A stretch of 40,482 nucleotides of DNA from Pseudomonadota bacterium (GTDB taxonomy: Bacteria; Pseudomonadota; Alphaproteobacteria; Rhodospirillales; Magnetospirillaceae). Under the pieces are notes generated by a model. The model ran no database searches and was not told where the DNA came from. It saw only the letters and a program-made list of their open reading frames with translations. This document shows, one piece after another, positions 1 through 8,590 of this stretch (the first letter of the stretch is position 1; each line of letters begins with the position of its first letter). The position numbers and the translations under genes are program-made. The stretch spans positions 1-40,482 of the forward strand of contig JAJXUO010000027.1 in NCBI GenBank assembly GCA_021782815.1. The letters run 5' to 3'.

Positions 1-1
1 G

Positions 2-610
2 TTGTTCCTACCCGTCGTGGCCGGCGCCCAGGATCTGCGCGACGCCGCGGAACACAAGGATGCCGCTTTCGTCGCCGCCGCCGCCGGTCCGGCCGCCCGC
101 ATCCTGGGGGCGCTGATCGAGGCGGTGGGACCGGCCGACCGCGCCCTGGCCCGTCTGGCCGCCCTGGACCTGCCCGCCGCCGCCGCCGCCGAGCGCGACC
201 GTCTGGCCGAGGTGGTGGCCCTGGTGCGGGCCGAGGCGCCGCATCTGACCCTGACGGTGGACCCGGTGGAAAGCCGCGGTTTCGAATATCACGCCGGGGT
301 GGCCTTCACCATTTTCGCCCGCCACAGCTCCGGAGAATTGGGGCGCGGCGGCCGCTATCTGGCCCAGGGCGAACCGGCCACGGGGGCGACTTTGTTCATG
401 GATACCGTGCTGGACGTGCTGCCCGGCCCGGCGGCGCGCAAGCGGGTGTATCTGCCCCTGGGCACGCCGGCGGATGTGGGCGAGCAGTTGCGCGGTGTCG
501 GGATTGTAACGGTGGCTGGCCTCGACCAGCCGATGGACGTCAAGGCCGAGGCCCGACGCCTGGGCTGCAGCCATCTGGTTGCGGCGGGCGTGGTGGTTCC
601 GGCGGAATAG
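2..610 (+). CDS. hisZ: ATP phosphoribosyltransferase regulatory subunit, 3' part
   Basis: The window opens inside this gene, so the N-terminal part is missing and about 202 residues remain. The fold is the catalytically dead class II histidyl-tRNA-synthetase-like domain of HisZ; the region reading [12 protein letters not shown] followed by GRGGRY matches the conserved HisZ/HisS motif in which the aminoacylation function has been lost. HisZ partners short-form HisG in the first step of histidine biosynthesis and confers histidine feedback. purA starts 11 bp downstream on the same strand, an arrangement common in alphaproteobacteria, so the two are probably co-transcribed. A true HisS would carry an anticodon-binding tail, which is not visible here. 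Confidence 0.85.
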   Translation: MFLPVVAGAQDLRDAAEHKDAAFVAAAAGPAARILGALIEAVGPADRALARLAALDLPAAAAAERDRLAEVVALVRAEAPHLTLTVDPVESRGFEYHAGVAFTIFARHSSGELGRGGRYLAQGEPATGATLFMDTVLDVLPGPAARKRVYLPLGTPADVGEQLRGVGIVTVAGLDQPMDVKAEARRLGCSHLVAAGVVVPAE

Positions 611-621
611 GGAGTGGCCTG

Positions 622-1911
<1,290 letters not shown>

Positions 1912-1930
1912 TTTCCGGACGGCGTGTTTT

Positions 1931-1960
1931 AAAAAAGGCGGGGCTTTGCTCCGCCTTTTT
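1931..1960. terminator. Rho-independent terminator after purA
   Basis: A run of A, a GGCGG/CCGCC stem extended by A-T pairs, a short loop and a run of five T follow the purA stop by 19 bp. The A-tract on the left makes it usable in both directions. Confidence 0.85.
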
Positions 1961-2083
1961 CATGTTTTCTCCACGCTTTTCCGGCAAGACTCAAATAGTG
2001 GCGGCGGTCGCGGAGATGAAATTTGTATCCGGCGCGCGCCCTGGCTACAATCCGCCCATCGGCAGGAATGAAGGCAAAAAGGG

Positions 2084-4108
2084 ATGGCGAACGAGGAGCT
2101 TAAGGGCAACGGCCCGGCCGTGACCCTGAGAGAGCGTTACCAGATCTATCCCGGCTCGCCGTTGCCCGGCTATTCCGGTCCCACCTCGCAGGCCTTCTAT
2201 GCCGAGGACCGCCGCGACCCCAAGCGCGCTTATTTCGCCCTGATCGTCCGCCCCGGTTTCCCGCCGCGCACCAACGTGCTGCGCGCCCTGAAGGGGGTGG
2301 AATGCCCCGGCCTGATGACCATGGCGGAATGGGGGGTGGTGGACTGGCCGCCGGCCAACCGCAAGGTCATGGCGGTGGTGTACGAGCGCCCCCTGGGCGA
2401 GCGGGTGATGGAGAGCCTGTCGGACACCTTCCGCCGTATCGACGAGGGCGATGCGGTGCGCAAGGTGGTCACGCCGCTGACCGAAGCCTTGAAAAAACTG
2501 CGGGCCCTGGGGGTAACGCACCGGGCCATCCGCCCCACCAACATGTTCTGGACCACGCCGGAGCATGATCGGGTGGTGCTGGGCGATTGCGCCACCACGC
2601 CGCCCGGCTACGATCAGCCGGCGGCGCTGGAGGCGATGGATTCGGCGCAATGCCATCCGGCCGGGCGCGGCAACGGGTCGTTCGCCGACGACGCTTACGC
2701 CCTGGGCGCTTCGCTGTCGGTCCTGCTGCAGGGCCGCGCCCTGTTCGCCCGCCAGGACGATGCCGCCATCCTGCGCGCCAAGATGCTGAACGGCAGCTAT
2801 TCCGCCCTGGTGGGCGATGCCCGCATGCCGGTGCAGATGATCGAGGTGCTGCGCGGCCTGATGGGCGACGACGCCCAGCAGCGCTGGCACGTGGAGGCGC
2901 TGGAGCTGTGGCTGGCCGGCCGCCGCCTGACGCCGCTGGTCAACCGCAACGAAAAACGGGCGGCCCGCGCCTTTTCCTTCAACGGCGGCGATTACAACAC
3001 CGTGCGCGAGCTGGCGGCGGCCATGGCCGGCAATTACGAACTGGCCTCGCAGATCATCCTGGACGGACGGCTGGAACTGTGGCTGCGCCGTTCGCTGGAT
3101 ATGGCCGAGAAGGCCGGCGTGGTCAACGACACCATGCATATGGCCGTTTCCGGCGCCATGGACCGCAAATACGCCTTCGACTACATGGTGGCCAAGGTGT
3201 GCATGATGCTCGATCCCCTGGCGCCCATCCGCTACAAGGGGCTGGGGGTGATGCCCGACGGCCTGGGGCCGCTGCTGGCGGTGACCATGGTGGAAGGCGG
3301 CGACATCAATCTGATCGCCGAATGCATCCTGCGCAGCCTCAGCAAGGCCTGGGTGGAAACCCGGGAAAGCTACAACCCGGAAAACTCCATCCTGGAAAGC
3401 GCCTTCAATCAGCAGAAGGTGCATCTGGAACGGCAAAGCATCGGCAGCGGACCGGAGCGGCTGCTCTATGAGATGAATCCCTCCATGCCCTGTATCAGCC
3501 AGTACACGGTGGATGATTACGTGGTGGATATCCGCGATCTGCTGCCGGCTCTCAATGCCGCCGCCGCCAAGAACGCCGGCAAGGGCTGGCCCATCGACCG
3601 CCATGTGGCGGCCTTCGTGGCGGCGCGGGTGTCGTTCGATATCGAGCGGCCGTTCTTCGATCTGGCCGACGGCAATCCCTTGCGTTCGATCCTGGCCATG
3701 CTGAACATTCTGGCCCTGCTGCAGTGGCGGCTGGGGCAGGGGGGGCTGGCCCCTCTGGCCGGCTGGGTGGCGGGCATGCTGACGCCGGCCATCACCAGCT
3801 TCCACAATCGCGAGGCCCGCAAGGAGCTGGAGCGCGAGGTGCCGCGCCTGGCGCGCGACGGCAATCTGGTGGAAATGGCCCGGCTGCTGGACAGCCCGGA
3901 AGCCCGGCAACAGGATATCAAGGGCTTCGAGGAGGCCCGCCAGATTTGGGCCGAGCGGCAAAGGCTGATCAAGGATATCGAGGCCGGCCATGTCGGCACC
4001 GACGAGGAGGGGGTGAAAACGGCCCGGCAGATCGCCGCGCTGATTTCCGTGACCATCGCCTTCATCACCACCGTGCTGCTGCTGATAGCGAGGATCTTCA
4101 ATGGCTAA
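2084..4108 (+). CDS. Tail-anchored protein kinase-like (pseudokinase) protein
   Basis: This 674-residue protein has an N-terminal region resembling a Hanks-type Ser/Thr kinase fold. The catalytic-loop position reads HRAIRPTN (residues 146-153), where active kinases have HRDxKxxN, so the catalytic Asp is Ala. The metal-binding DFG position reads GDC (167-169), and the subdomain IX-like ADDAYALG is at 201-208. The usual VAIK lysine is not apparent at YFALIVRP (50-57). A long helical middle region follows. A single hydrophobic segment at the extreme C-terminus (about 650-672) suggests tail anchoring in the inner membrane. The stop overlaps the next gene by 8 bp, which suggests a joint product. 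Loss of catalysis is inferred from the motifs; the ligand and partner are unknown. Confidence 0.7.
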   Translation: MANEELKGNGPAVTLRERYQIYPGSPLPGYSGPTSQAFYAEDRRDPKRAYFALIVRPGFPPRTNVLRALKGVECPGLMTMAEWGVVDWPPANRKVMAVVYERPLGERVMESLSDTFRRIDEGDAVRKVVTPLTEALKKLRALGVTHRAIRPTNMFWTTPEHDRVVLGDCATTPPGYDQPAALEAMDSAQCHPAGRGNGSFADDAYALGASLSVLLQGRALFARQDDAAILRAKMLNGSYSALVGDARMPVQMIEVLRGLMGDDAQQRWHVEALELWLAGRRLTPLVNRNEKRAARAFSFNGGDYNTVRELAAAMAGNYELASQIILDGRLELWLRRSLDMAEKAGVVNDTMHMAVSGAMDRKYAFDYMVAKVCMMLDPLAPIRYKGLGVMPDGLGPLLAVTMVEGGDINLIAECILRSLSKAWVETRESYNPENSILESAFNQQKVHLERQSIGSGPERLLYEMNPSMPCISQYTVDDYVVDIRDLLPALNAAAAKNAGKGWPIDRHVAAFVAARVSFDIERPFFDLADGNPLRSILAMLNILALLQWRLGQGGLAPLAGWVAGMLTPAITSFHNREARKELEREVPRLARDGNLVEMARLLDSPEARQQDIKGFEEARQIWAERQRLIKDIEAGHVGTDEEGVKTARQIAALISVTIAFITTVLLLIARIFNG

Positions 4109-4598
4109 GGCGAAGGCCAAGCCGGCCGCCAAAGGCAAGGGCAAGGGGAAGGGCAAGACGGGCGGCGGCGCCAAGCCGGTGAACCGCATCGCCTTCCTGC
4201 TGGCCCTGATGGCCATGGTGCCTTTTTCCCTGCCCACCCTGATGGTGATGGTGGTGGCGCTGCTGCCCACCCTGGGGGCCGCCCTGGCCGAACGGGGGCA
4301 AAGCCGCTATGCCTGGATCTGTGTGGGCGGCCTCAATTATGCGGGCCTGTCGCCCTGGCTGTTCGATCTGTGGTTCGGCCATCACACCATCGATTACGCC
4401 CTGCATGAAATCACCGGCGTTTCCATGCTGCTGGCCGCTTACGGCGCCGCCGGGGCGGGCTGGCTGATCTATCTGGCGGTGCCGCCGGTGGTCAGCGCCA
4501 TCACCGGCATGACCTCGCAGCGCCAGAGCGTGACCCTGCAGGCCCAGCAGAAGAAACTGGTGGAGCAGTGGGGGGACGGCATCACCCACGCCGAATAA
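4101..4598 (+). CDS. Small integral membrane protein with Lys-rich N-terminus
   Basis: This 165-residue protein is of unknown function. It begins with a cytoplasmic-type stretch of Lys, Gly and Ala (residues 1-28), followed by about four hydrophobic segments (near 30-55, 70-90, 105-130 and 118-137) and a hydrophilic, Gln-rich tail. It overlaps the upstream pseudokinase-like gene by 8 bp and is followed by a terminator, so the two form a two-gene unit. The coupling suggests that the proteins work together at the inner membrane. No family was recognised. Confidence 0.7.
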   Translation: MAKAKAKPAAKGKGKGKGKTGGGAKPVNRIAFLLALMAMVPFSLPTLMVMVVALLPTLGAALAERGQSRYAWICVGGLNYAGLSPWLFDLWFGHHTIDYALHEITGVSMLLAAYGAAGAGWLIYLAVPPVVSAITGMTSQRQSVTLQAQQKKLVEQWGDGITHAE

Positions 4599-4627
4599 AA
4601 AACCGGCCTTCGCGGGAAGGCCGGTTT
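4597..4627. terminator. Bidirectional terminator between convergent genes
   Basis: An AAAAAACCGGCCTT arm pairs with AAGGCCGGTTT across a short loop. It lies between the membrane-protein gene and the oppositely oriented rpoH and can serve both. Confidence 0.85.
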
Positions 4628-4646
4628 GGCAAGGGGGCTGCCGTGC

Positions 4647-5519
4647 TCAGGCGGTTTGCAAGGCGCCGCGCATGGCCTTTTGCAGCTTTTCAAAGGCGCG
4701 CACCTCGATCTGGCGCACCCGCTCGCGCGAGATGCCGTAGTGCTGGCTCAAATCTTCCAGCGTGGCCGGGGTTTCCTGCAGGCGGCGCTGGGTCAGGATG
4801 TGGCGTTCCCGCTCGTTGAGGGCGGTCATGGCCTGGGTCAGCAGGGTGTGGCGGTTGCCCATTTCCTGCCGTTCGGCCAGCACGGTTTCCTGGTCGTCGC
4901 GTTCGTCCACCAGCCAATCCTGCCATTCGCCGTCACCATCGGCCCGCAAGGGGGCGTTCAGGCTGTGGTCGGGGCTGGCCAGGCGGCGGTTCATGTTGAT
5001 GACGTCGTTCTCCGACACGTCCAGCTTCTCGGCGATGCGGCGCACGTTCTCGGGGCTGAGATCGCCCTCGTCGATGGCCTGCATCTGTCCCTTCAGCTTG
5101 CGCAGATTGAAGAACAGTTTCTTCTGGGCGGCGGTGGTGCCCATCTTCACCAGCGACCAGCTATGCAGGATGTATTCCTGGATGGAGGCGCGGATCCACC
5201 ACATGGCGTAGGTGGCCAACCGGAAGCCGCGATCGGGATCGAAACGGCGGACCGCCTGCATCATGCCCACATTGCCTTCGCTGATCAGTTCGCCCAGGGG
5301 CAGGCCGTAGCCGCGATAGCCCATGGCGATCTTGGCCACCAGGCGCAGATGGCTGGTTACCAGCTGGTGCGCCGCCGAGGCGTCCTCGCTTTCCTGATAG
5401 CGCTTGGCCAGGAGATATTCCTCCTGCGGCGCCAGCATGGGGAATTTGCGGATTTCCTGCAGGTAGCGCGTCAGGCTTCCATCGGGAACCAGGGGCAGGG
5501 CAGTGGTCAGGGCAGCCAT
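4647..5519 (-). CDS. rpoH: RNA polymerase heat-shock sigma factor (sigma-32)
   Basis: This 290-residue group 3 sigma factor directs RNA polymerase to heat-shock promoters. Region 2 is visible as LISEGNVGMMQAVRRFDP followed by RLATYAMWWIRASIQEYI. The RpoH-box signature QKKLFFNLRK sits after region 2.4 and distinguishes it from RpoD. The region 4 helix-turn-helix is GISRERVRQIEVRAFEKL near the C-terminus. A GGAG ribosome-binding site precedes the ATG. It is transcribed away from a 138-bp leader that separates it from rluD, which lies upstream on the same strand. The hsp20 gene at 24.5 kb is a plausible regulon member, but no sigma-32 promoter was confirmed there. Confidence 0.95.
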   Translation of the reverse strand: MAALTTALPLVPDGSLTRYLQEIRKFPMLAPQEEYLLAKRYQESEDASAAHQLVTSHLRLVAKIAMGYRGYGLPLGELISEGNVGMMQAVRRFDPDRGFRLATYAMWWIRASIQEYILHSWSLVKMGTTAAQKKLFFNLRKLKGQMQAIDEGDLSPENVRRIAEKLDVSENDVINMNRRLASPDHSLNAPLRADGDGEWQDWLVDERDDQETVLAERQEMGNRHTLLTQAMTALNERERHILTQRRLQETPATLEDLSQHYGISRERVRQIEVRAFEKLQKAMRGALQTA

Positions 5520-5657
5520 TGTCGTTCTCCGTTGGTTGGTCCCCGCCGAGAGGCGCGCGAAGGCCTGATCAGTGGGGTGGGACTCTTATCGGCTTCATCC
5601 GGTGAACTCGTCTGAGGGGGACAATAACGTACTATTCTGCTTGGGTATAGATAATTT

Positions 5658-6635
5658 TTAGGTAGACTCTAATAATTTTATTAACTCATTGAAATCGCTA
5701 GGTAATTCACTGAAGAACTCCAGCCATTCCCCGCTTTCAGGATGTGAAAAGCCGAGTTGGAACGCATGCAATGCCTGACGGGGGAAATGAGTCAGGGCCT
5801 CGGCCTGTTCGTCTGTGAAGCCCTTGATTTTATGGTTTTTTCCCCGTCCGTAGACCGGATCTCCCACCAGGGGGTGGCCGATCGACGTCATATGAACGCG
5901 GATCTGATGGGTGCGGCCCGTGGCCAGGCGGCATTCCACCAGAGACACCGCGTTATGGAAGCTGGCCTGCACCTGATAGCGGGTCAGGGCTTCCTTTCCT
6001 CCCTTGCCCACCACCGCCATCCTCTTGCGGTCGGTGGGGTGACGTCCAATATTCCCTTTTATCTCTCCCCGCGCCGGACTGGGAATGCCCCAGCACAGGG
6101 CGCGGTAGGCGCGGGCGATGCTGTGCGCGGCGAATTGGGCGGCCAGGGCATGGTGCGCCTTGTCGGTTTTGGCCGCCACCATCAGGCCGCTGGTGTCCTT
6201 GTCTAAACGGTGAACGATTCCGGGGCGTTTGACACCGCCTATTCCGCTCAATGAGGCGGCACAATGGTGTAGCAAGGCATTCACCAAAGTGTGAGCGCTA
6301 TTCCCTGCGGCGGGGTGGGTTACCATTCCGGCGGGTTTTTCTACAACGATCAGATGGTCGTCTTCGTAACGCACCTCCAGCGGGATATCCTCCGGCTGGG
6401 GGATGGCCGGTTCCGCCGCCGGAATGGTGACGAGGTAGGTCTCGCCGGCGCGCACCTTGTCGGCGGCATCCTCCACCGGGCCGGTGCCGTCCTCCACATA
6501 GCCCTGGGCGATCAGAGCTTGCAGACGGGAGCGGGAAATGCCGGGCAATTGCCCGGCCAGCCATTTGTCCAGGCGCAAGCCCGCTTGTGGGGGCTGCACC
6601 GAAAGCGTATGTAGGATCTCTTCGGCGTCGCTCAT
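5658..6635 (-). CDS. rluD: 23S rRNA pseudouridine synthase, RluD family
   Basis: The 325-residue protein has an N-terminal S4 RNA-binding domain (LRLDKWLAGQLPGISRSRLQALI, about residues 20-45, read here in part) and a pseudouridine synthase domain with the catalytic GIVHRLDKDTSG motif (Asp145). RTHQIRVHM lies further on. RluD modifies helix 69 of 23S rRNA; exact substrate positions are assigned by family only. An in-frame ATG 78 bp further upstream would add residues without homology and would overlap the divergent gene start, so the MSDAEE start is preferred. The gene begins 46 bp from a divergent small membrane-protein gene. Confidence 0.93.
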   Translation of the reverse strand: MSDAEEILHTLSVQPPQAGLRLDKWLAGQLPGISRSRLQALIAQGYVEDGTGPVEDAADKVRAGETYLVTIPAAEPAIPQPEDIPLEVRYEDDHLIVVEKPAGMVTHPAAGNSAHTLVNALLHHCAASLSGIGGVKRPGIVHRLDKDTSGLMVAAKTDKAHHALAAQFAAHSIARAYRALCWGIPSPARGEIKGNIGRHPTDRKRMAVVGKGGKEALTRYQVQASFHNAVSLVECRLATGRTHQIRVHMTSIGHPLVGDPVYGRGKNHKIKGFTDEQAEALTHFPRQALHAFQLGFSHPESGEWLEFFSELPSDFNELIKLLEST

Positions 6636-6681
6636 GGCGTCTTGATCTCTGTTGCGCGAACTGCACAAGCTGACGGAAAGC

Positions 6682-7035
6682 ATGAAGCTGCTCAAGGTAT
6701 TAGTGTTGGTCATGGCGATCCTGATCGTCGCCGGTCTGGGGCTTCTGGGATGGGGCCTGACTCATAATGTGGGGCATAAGCACGGCGCCGCGCCTGTGGT
6801 CACCGCCCTGCCGGTGCCTCCCGCCGCCCTTCCCGCCGCCGCTCCGGTGGCCTCCTCCGTCCCCTATCGGACCGAGCTGGCCCTGCCGGCCGGCACCCGG
6901 CTGGAGCAGATGGCCGCCACGGCCGACCGCGTCATCCTGCGGCTGTCGGACGCGACGGGGCAGCGCCTTCTGGTGCTCGATCCCGTCAGCGGCCGGGTGG
7001 CGGGCAGCGTGATCTTGCGCCCGGCGACACGCTGA
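6682..7035 (+). CDS. Small membrane-anchored protein, DUF6476-like
   Basis: This protein of about 117 residues has an N-terminal transmembrane helix (residues 4-25, rich in Leu/Val/Ile), a Pro/Ala-rich linker and a C-terminal domain ending in two short beta-like stretches (RVILRLSD and RLLVLDPVSGRV). It resembles the small alphaproteobacterial DUF6476 family found beside rluD. The ATG at 6682 is chosen because GGAAAG lies just upstream; a TTG at 6652 is the alternative. The JAMM peptidase gene begins 2 bp after its stop, so the two are likely co-translated. The function is unknown. Confidence 0.7.
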   Translation: MKLLKVLVLVMAILIVAGLGLLGWGLTHNVGHKHGAAPVVTALPVPPAALPAAAPVASSVPYRTELALPAGTRLEQMAATADRVILRLSDATGQRLLVLDPVSGRVAGSVILRPATR

Positions 7036-7037
7036 GC

Positions 7038-7505
7038 ATGGAACTGCATCTGCCCACCGCCCTGCATGAGGCCATGCGCCAGGCGGCGGAGCAGGCCTAT
7101 CCCCATGAAATGTGCGGCCTGCTGGTGGGGGCGGCCCTGCCGGACGGGGGCGGCTGGCAGGTGACGGCCTGGCACCAGACCGCCAACCTGCATCCCAGCC
7201 CGCATCGCCATTTCCTCATCGATCCCTCGGCTCATCTGGCCCTGCGGCGGCGCCTGCGCCAGGAGCAGCCGGCCCTGACGGTGATCGGCCATGTCCATTC
7301 CCACCCCAACGGCCGGGCCATGCCCTCGCCCACCGACCGCGCCCTGATCGGCGACCCCGCCCTGGTGTGGCTGGTGTTGGGTGTGCGCGACGCCCGTCTG
7401 GTGGACAGCCTGGCCTGGCGCCCCGACCCCACGGAACGGCGGGGCTTCGCCCCTTTGACCCTGTGCCCGCCGACTATTTCGCGGGAAGACGAAAAAACCT
7501 CTTGA
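7038..7505 (+). CDS. JAMM/MPN+ (M67-type) metallopeptidase
   Basis: A 155-residue protein with a complete JAMM zinc site: Glu in HEMCGLLVG (residues 23-31) and HVHSHPNGRAMPSPTD (H-x-H-x10-D, about 86-101). Prokaryotic JAMM proteins cleave isopeptide or peptide bonds, for example in ubiquitin-like or cysteine-biosynthesis carrier proteins. No ubiquitin-like partner is encoded nearby, so the substrate is open. It directly follows the DUF6476-like gene and precedes the tRNA-Glu genes. Confidence 0.85.
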   Translation: MELHLPTALHEAMRQAAEQAYPHEMCGLLVGAALPDGGGWQVTAWHQTANLHPSPHRHFLIDPSAHLALRRRLRQEQPALTVIGHVHSHPNGRAMPSPTDRALIGDPALVWLVLGVRDARLVDSLAWRPDPTERRGFAPLTLCPPTISREDEKTS

Positions 7506-7550
7506 TCCAAACGGTTCCGTTGGGTAGAAAGCCGCCTCACGCCGCACGAT

Positions 7551-7626
7551 GTCCCCATCGTCTAGAGGCCTAGGACACCGCCCTTTCACGGCGGTAACAG
7601 GGGTTCGAATCCCCTTGGGGACGCCA
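7551..7626 (+). tRNA. tRNA-Glu (anticodon TTC)
   Basis: 76-nt cloverleaf. Acceptor arm GTCCCCA/TGGGGAC, anticodon arm CCGCC/GGCGG with loop CTTTCAC (anticodon TTC at 7585-7587), T-arm AGGGG-TTCGAAT-CCCCT and an encoded CCA end at 7624-7626. Confidence 0.97.
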
Positions 7627-7654
7627 GTGCGGTGCGCTATCCTGGCGCGGCCTC

Positions 7655-7730
7655 GTCCCCATCGTCTAGAGGCCTAGGACATCGCCCTCTCACGGCGGTA
7701 ACAGGGGTTCGAATCCCCTTGGGGACGCCA
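7655..7730 (+). tRNA. tRNA-Glu (anticodon CTC)
   Basis: Second 76-nt cloverleaf, nearly identical to the first copy 28 bp upstream. The anticodon loop reads CTCTCAC (anticodon CTC at 7689-7691), and the first pair of the anticodon stem is T-G instead of C-G. CCA is encoded. It looks like a tandem duplication that diverged to read GAG codons. Confidence 0.97.
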
Positions 7731-7743
7731 AACCTGGCAGACC

Positions 7744-7773
7744 AAAAAGCCGCCTTCCCGTAAGGCGGCTTTT
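7744..7773 (+). terminator. Terminator of the tRNA-Glu transcript
   Basis: AAAAAGCCGCCTT pairs with AAGGCGGCTTTT. The hairpin lies 13 bp after the second tRNA. Confidence 0.85.
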
Positions 7774-7890
7774 GTCGTTTCCAGAGCCGTTGCGGCCTCT
7801 TTAGGACAGAGCCCGACCTGAACGGGTCTGGGGAAATCCGCGCCACGATCCAATATCTCCGCGTCGCGGATGGTCTTGGGTTGTGGTTCG

Positions 7891-7931
7891 TGCCATATTT
7901 CTTTAGAATGACATTCTTTAGATTTGTGGCA
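7891..7931. promoter_or_regulatory. Candidate operator of the vapBC-like pair (nested palindromes)
   Basis: A perfect dyad AGAATG-A-CATTCT (7905-7917) is nested inside outer arms TGCCA (7891-7895) and TGGCA (7927-7931), just upstream of the antitoxin start at 7944. Autoregulation of toxin-antitoxin promoters through such dyads is typical; binding here is inferred. Confidence 0.5.
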
Positions 7932-7943
7932 TGAGGTGGCGAT

Positions 7944-8189
7944 ATGCCTCAGACGGTTTCGATGGCCGCCAACGGCCGGTTGGTGATCCCGGCAAGCATG
8001 CGGGCCGAGATCGGCCTGCAAGAGGGCGGGGATCTCGTCGCCCGTGTTGAGGATGGCGTCGTCGTGCTGGAGCCTATCGGTATGGCGGTGCGGCGCGCGC
8101 AATCCCTGGTTCGCCGCTACGTGCCGGCCGGGACGTCTTTGGTGGAGGAGGTGATCGCGGAGCGCCACCAGGCCGCCGGCGATGAGTGA
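7944..8189 (+). CDS. AbrB/MazE-fold antitoxin (VapB-like)
   Basis: This 81-residue protein starts with a swapped-hairpin AbrB DNA-binding domain; the signature NGRLVIPASMRAEIGL is at about residues 10-25, followed by VVVLEPI. The C-terminal half is a helical segment expected to wrap the toxin. A GAGGTGG ribosome-binding site precedes the ATG. The stop overlaps the downstream PIN-domain gene by 8 bp (ATGAGTGA), the usual antitoxin-toxin coupling. It probably represses its own promoter through the palindromes just upstream. Confidence 0.85.
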   Translation: MPQTVSMAANGRLVIPASMRAEIGLQEGGDLVARVEDGVVVLEPIGMAVRRAQSLVRRYVPAGTSLVEEVIAERHQAAGDE

Positions 8190-8571
8190 CGCCGTTCTCG
8201 ACACCTCCGCCCTTTTGGCTTTGTTGCTGGATGAGCCGGGAGCCGACACGGTGCAGGCCACCTTGCCGGGGGCCTTGATGTCCGCCGTCAATCTGGCGGA
8301 GGTGGTCAGCAAGCTCTGCGAACGGGGAATGCCCGCCGACCAGGTGGCCTTCGCCGTCAGTTCCATTGGGGTCGAGATCGTGGCGTTTGACGACGAGCAG
8401 GCCCGGGTCAGCGGCGCGCTGCGTCCACTGACCCGGGCCTGGGGGCTCTCGTTGGGAGATCGCGCCTGTCTTGCCTTGGCGCGGCTGCGGAACCTGCCGG
8501 CGCTGACGGCGGATATCGCATGGGCCAACGTACCGGATTGCCGTGTGACCCTGATCCGGAACGGCCCCTGA
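8182..8571 (+). CDS. PIN-domain ribonuclease toxin (VapC-like)
   Basis: A 129-residue PIN-domain protein with acidic residues in the expected places: Asp in VLDTSALLA (near 7), Glu in NLAEVV (near 41), Asp in LGDRACLALA (near 97) and Asp in LTADIAW (near 115). VapC toxins cleave tRNA or rRNA with Mg2+. It is translationally coupled to the antitoxin gene. The pair sits just downstream of two tRNA-Glu genes, a common location for acquired modules; no integrase is present. Whether the pair is active cannot be told from sequence. Confidence 0.85.
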   Translation: MSDAVLDTSALLALLLDEPGADTVQATLPGALMSAVNLAEVVSKLCERGMPADQVAFAVSSIGVEIVAFDDEQARVSGALRPLTRAWGLSLGDRACLALARLRNLPALTADIAWANVPDCRVTLIRNGP

Positions 8572-8590
8572 GCGTCTTCCGCCGGTTTTC

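Noticed and set aside
2045-4270. 741-codon minus-strand open frame opposite the pseudokinase gene
   Set aside because: It is a His/Gln/Gly-rich shadow typical of antisense frames in GC-rich genes; the plus-strand gene has a better start, motifs and membrane segment.
7551-7730. The two tRNA-Glu copies as att sites of an integrated island
   Set aside because: They are only 28 bp apart, both are complete and they differ in the anticodon; nothing is integrated between them and no integrase is present.
7637-7846. Minus-strand open frame over the tRNA genes encoding GVPKGIRTPVT-like peptides
   Set aside because: This is the familiar spurious translation of the reverse complement of a tRNA gene and carries no independent coding evidence.
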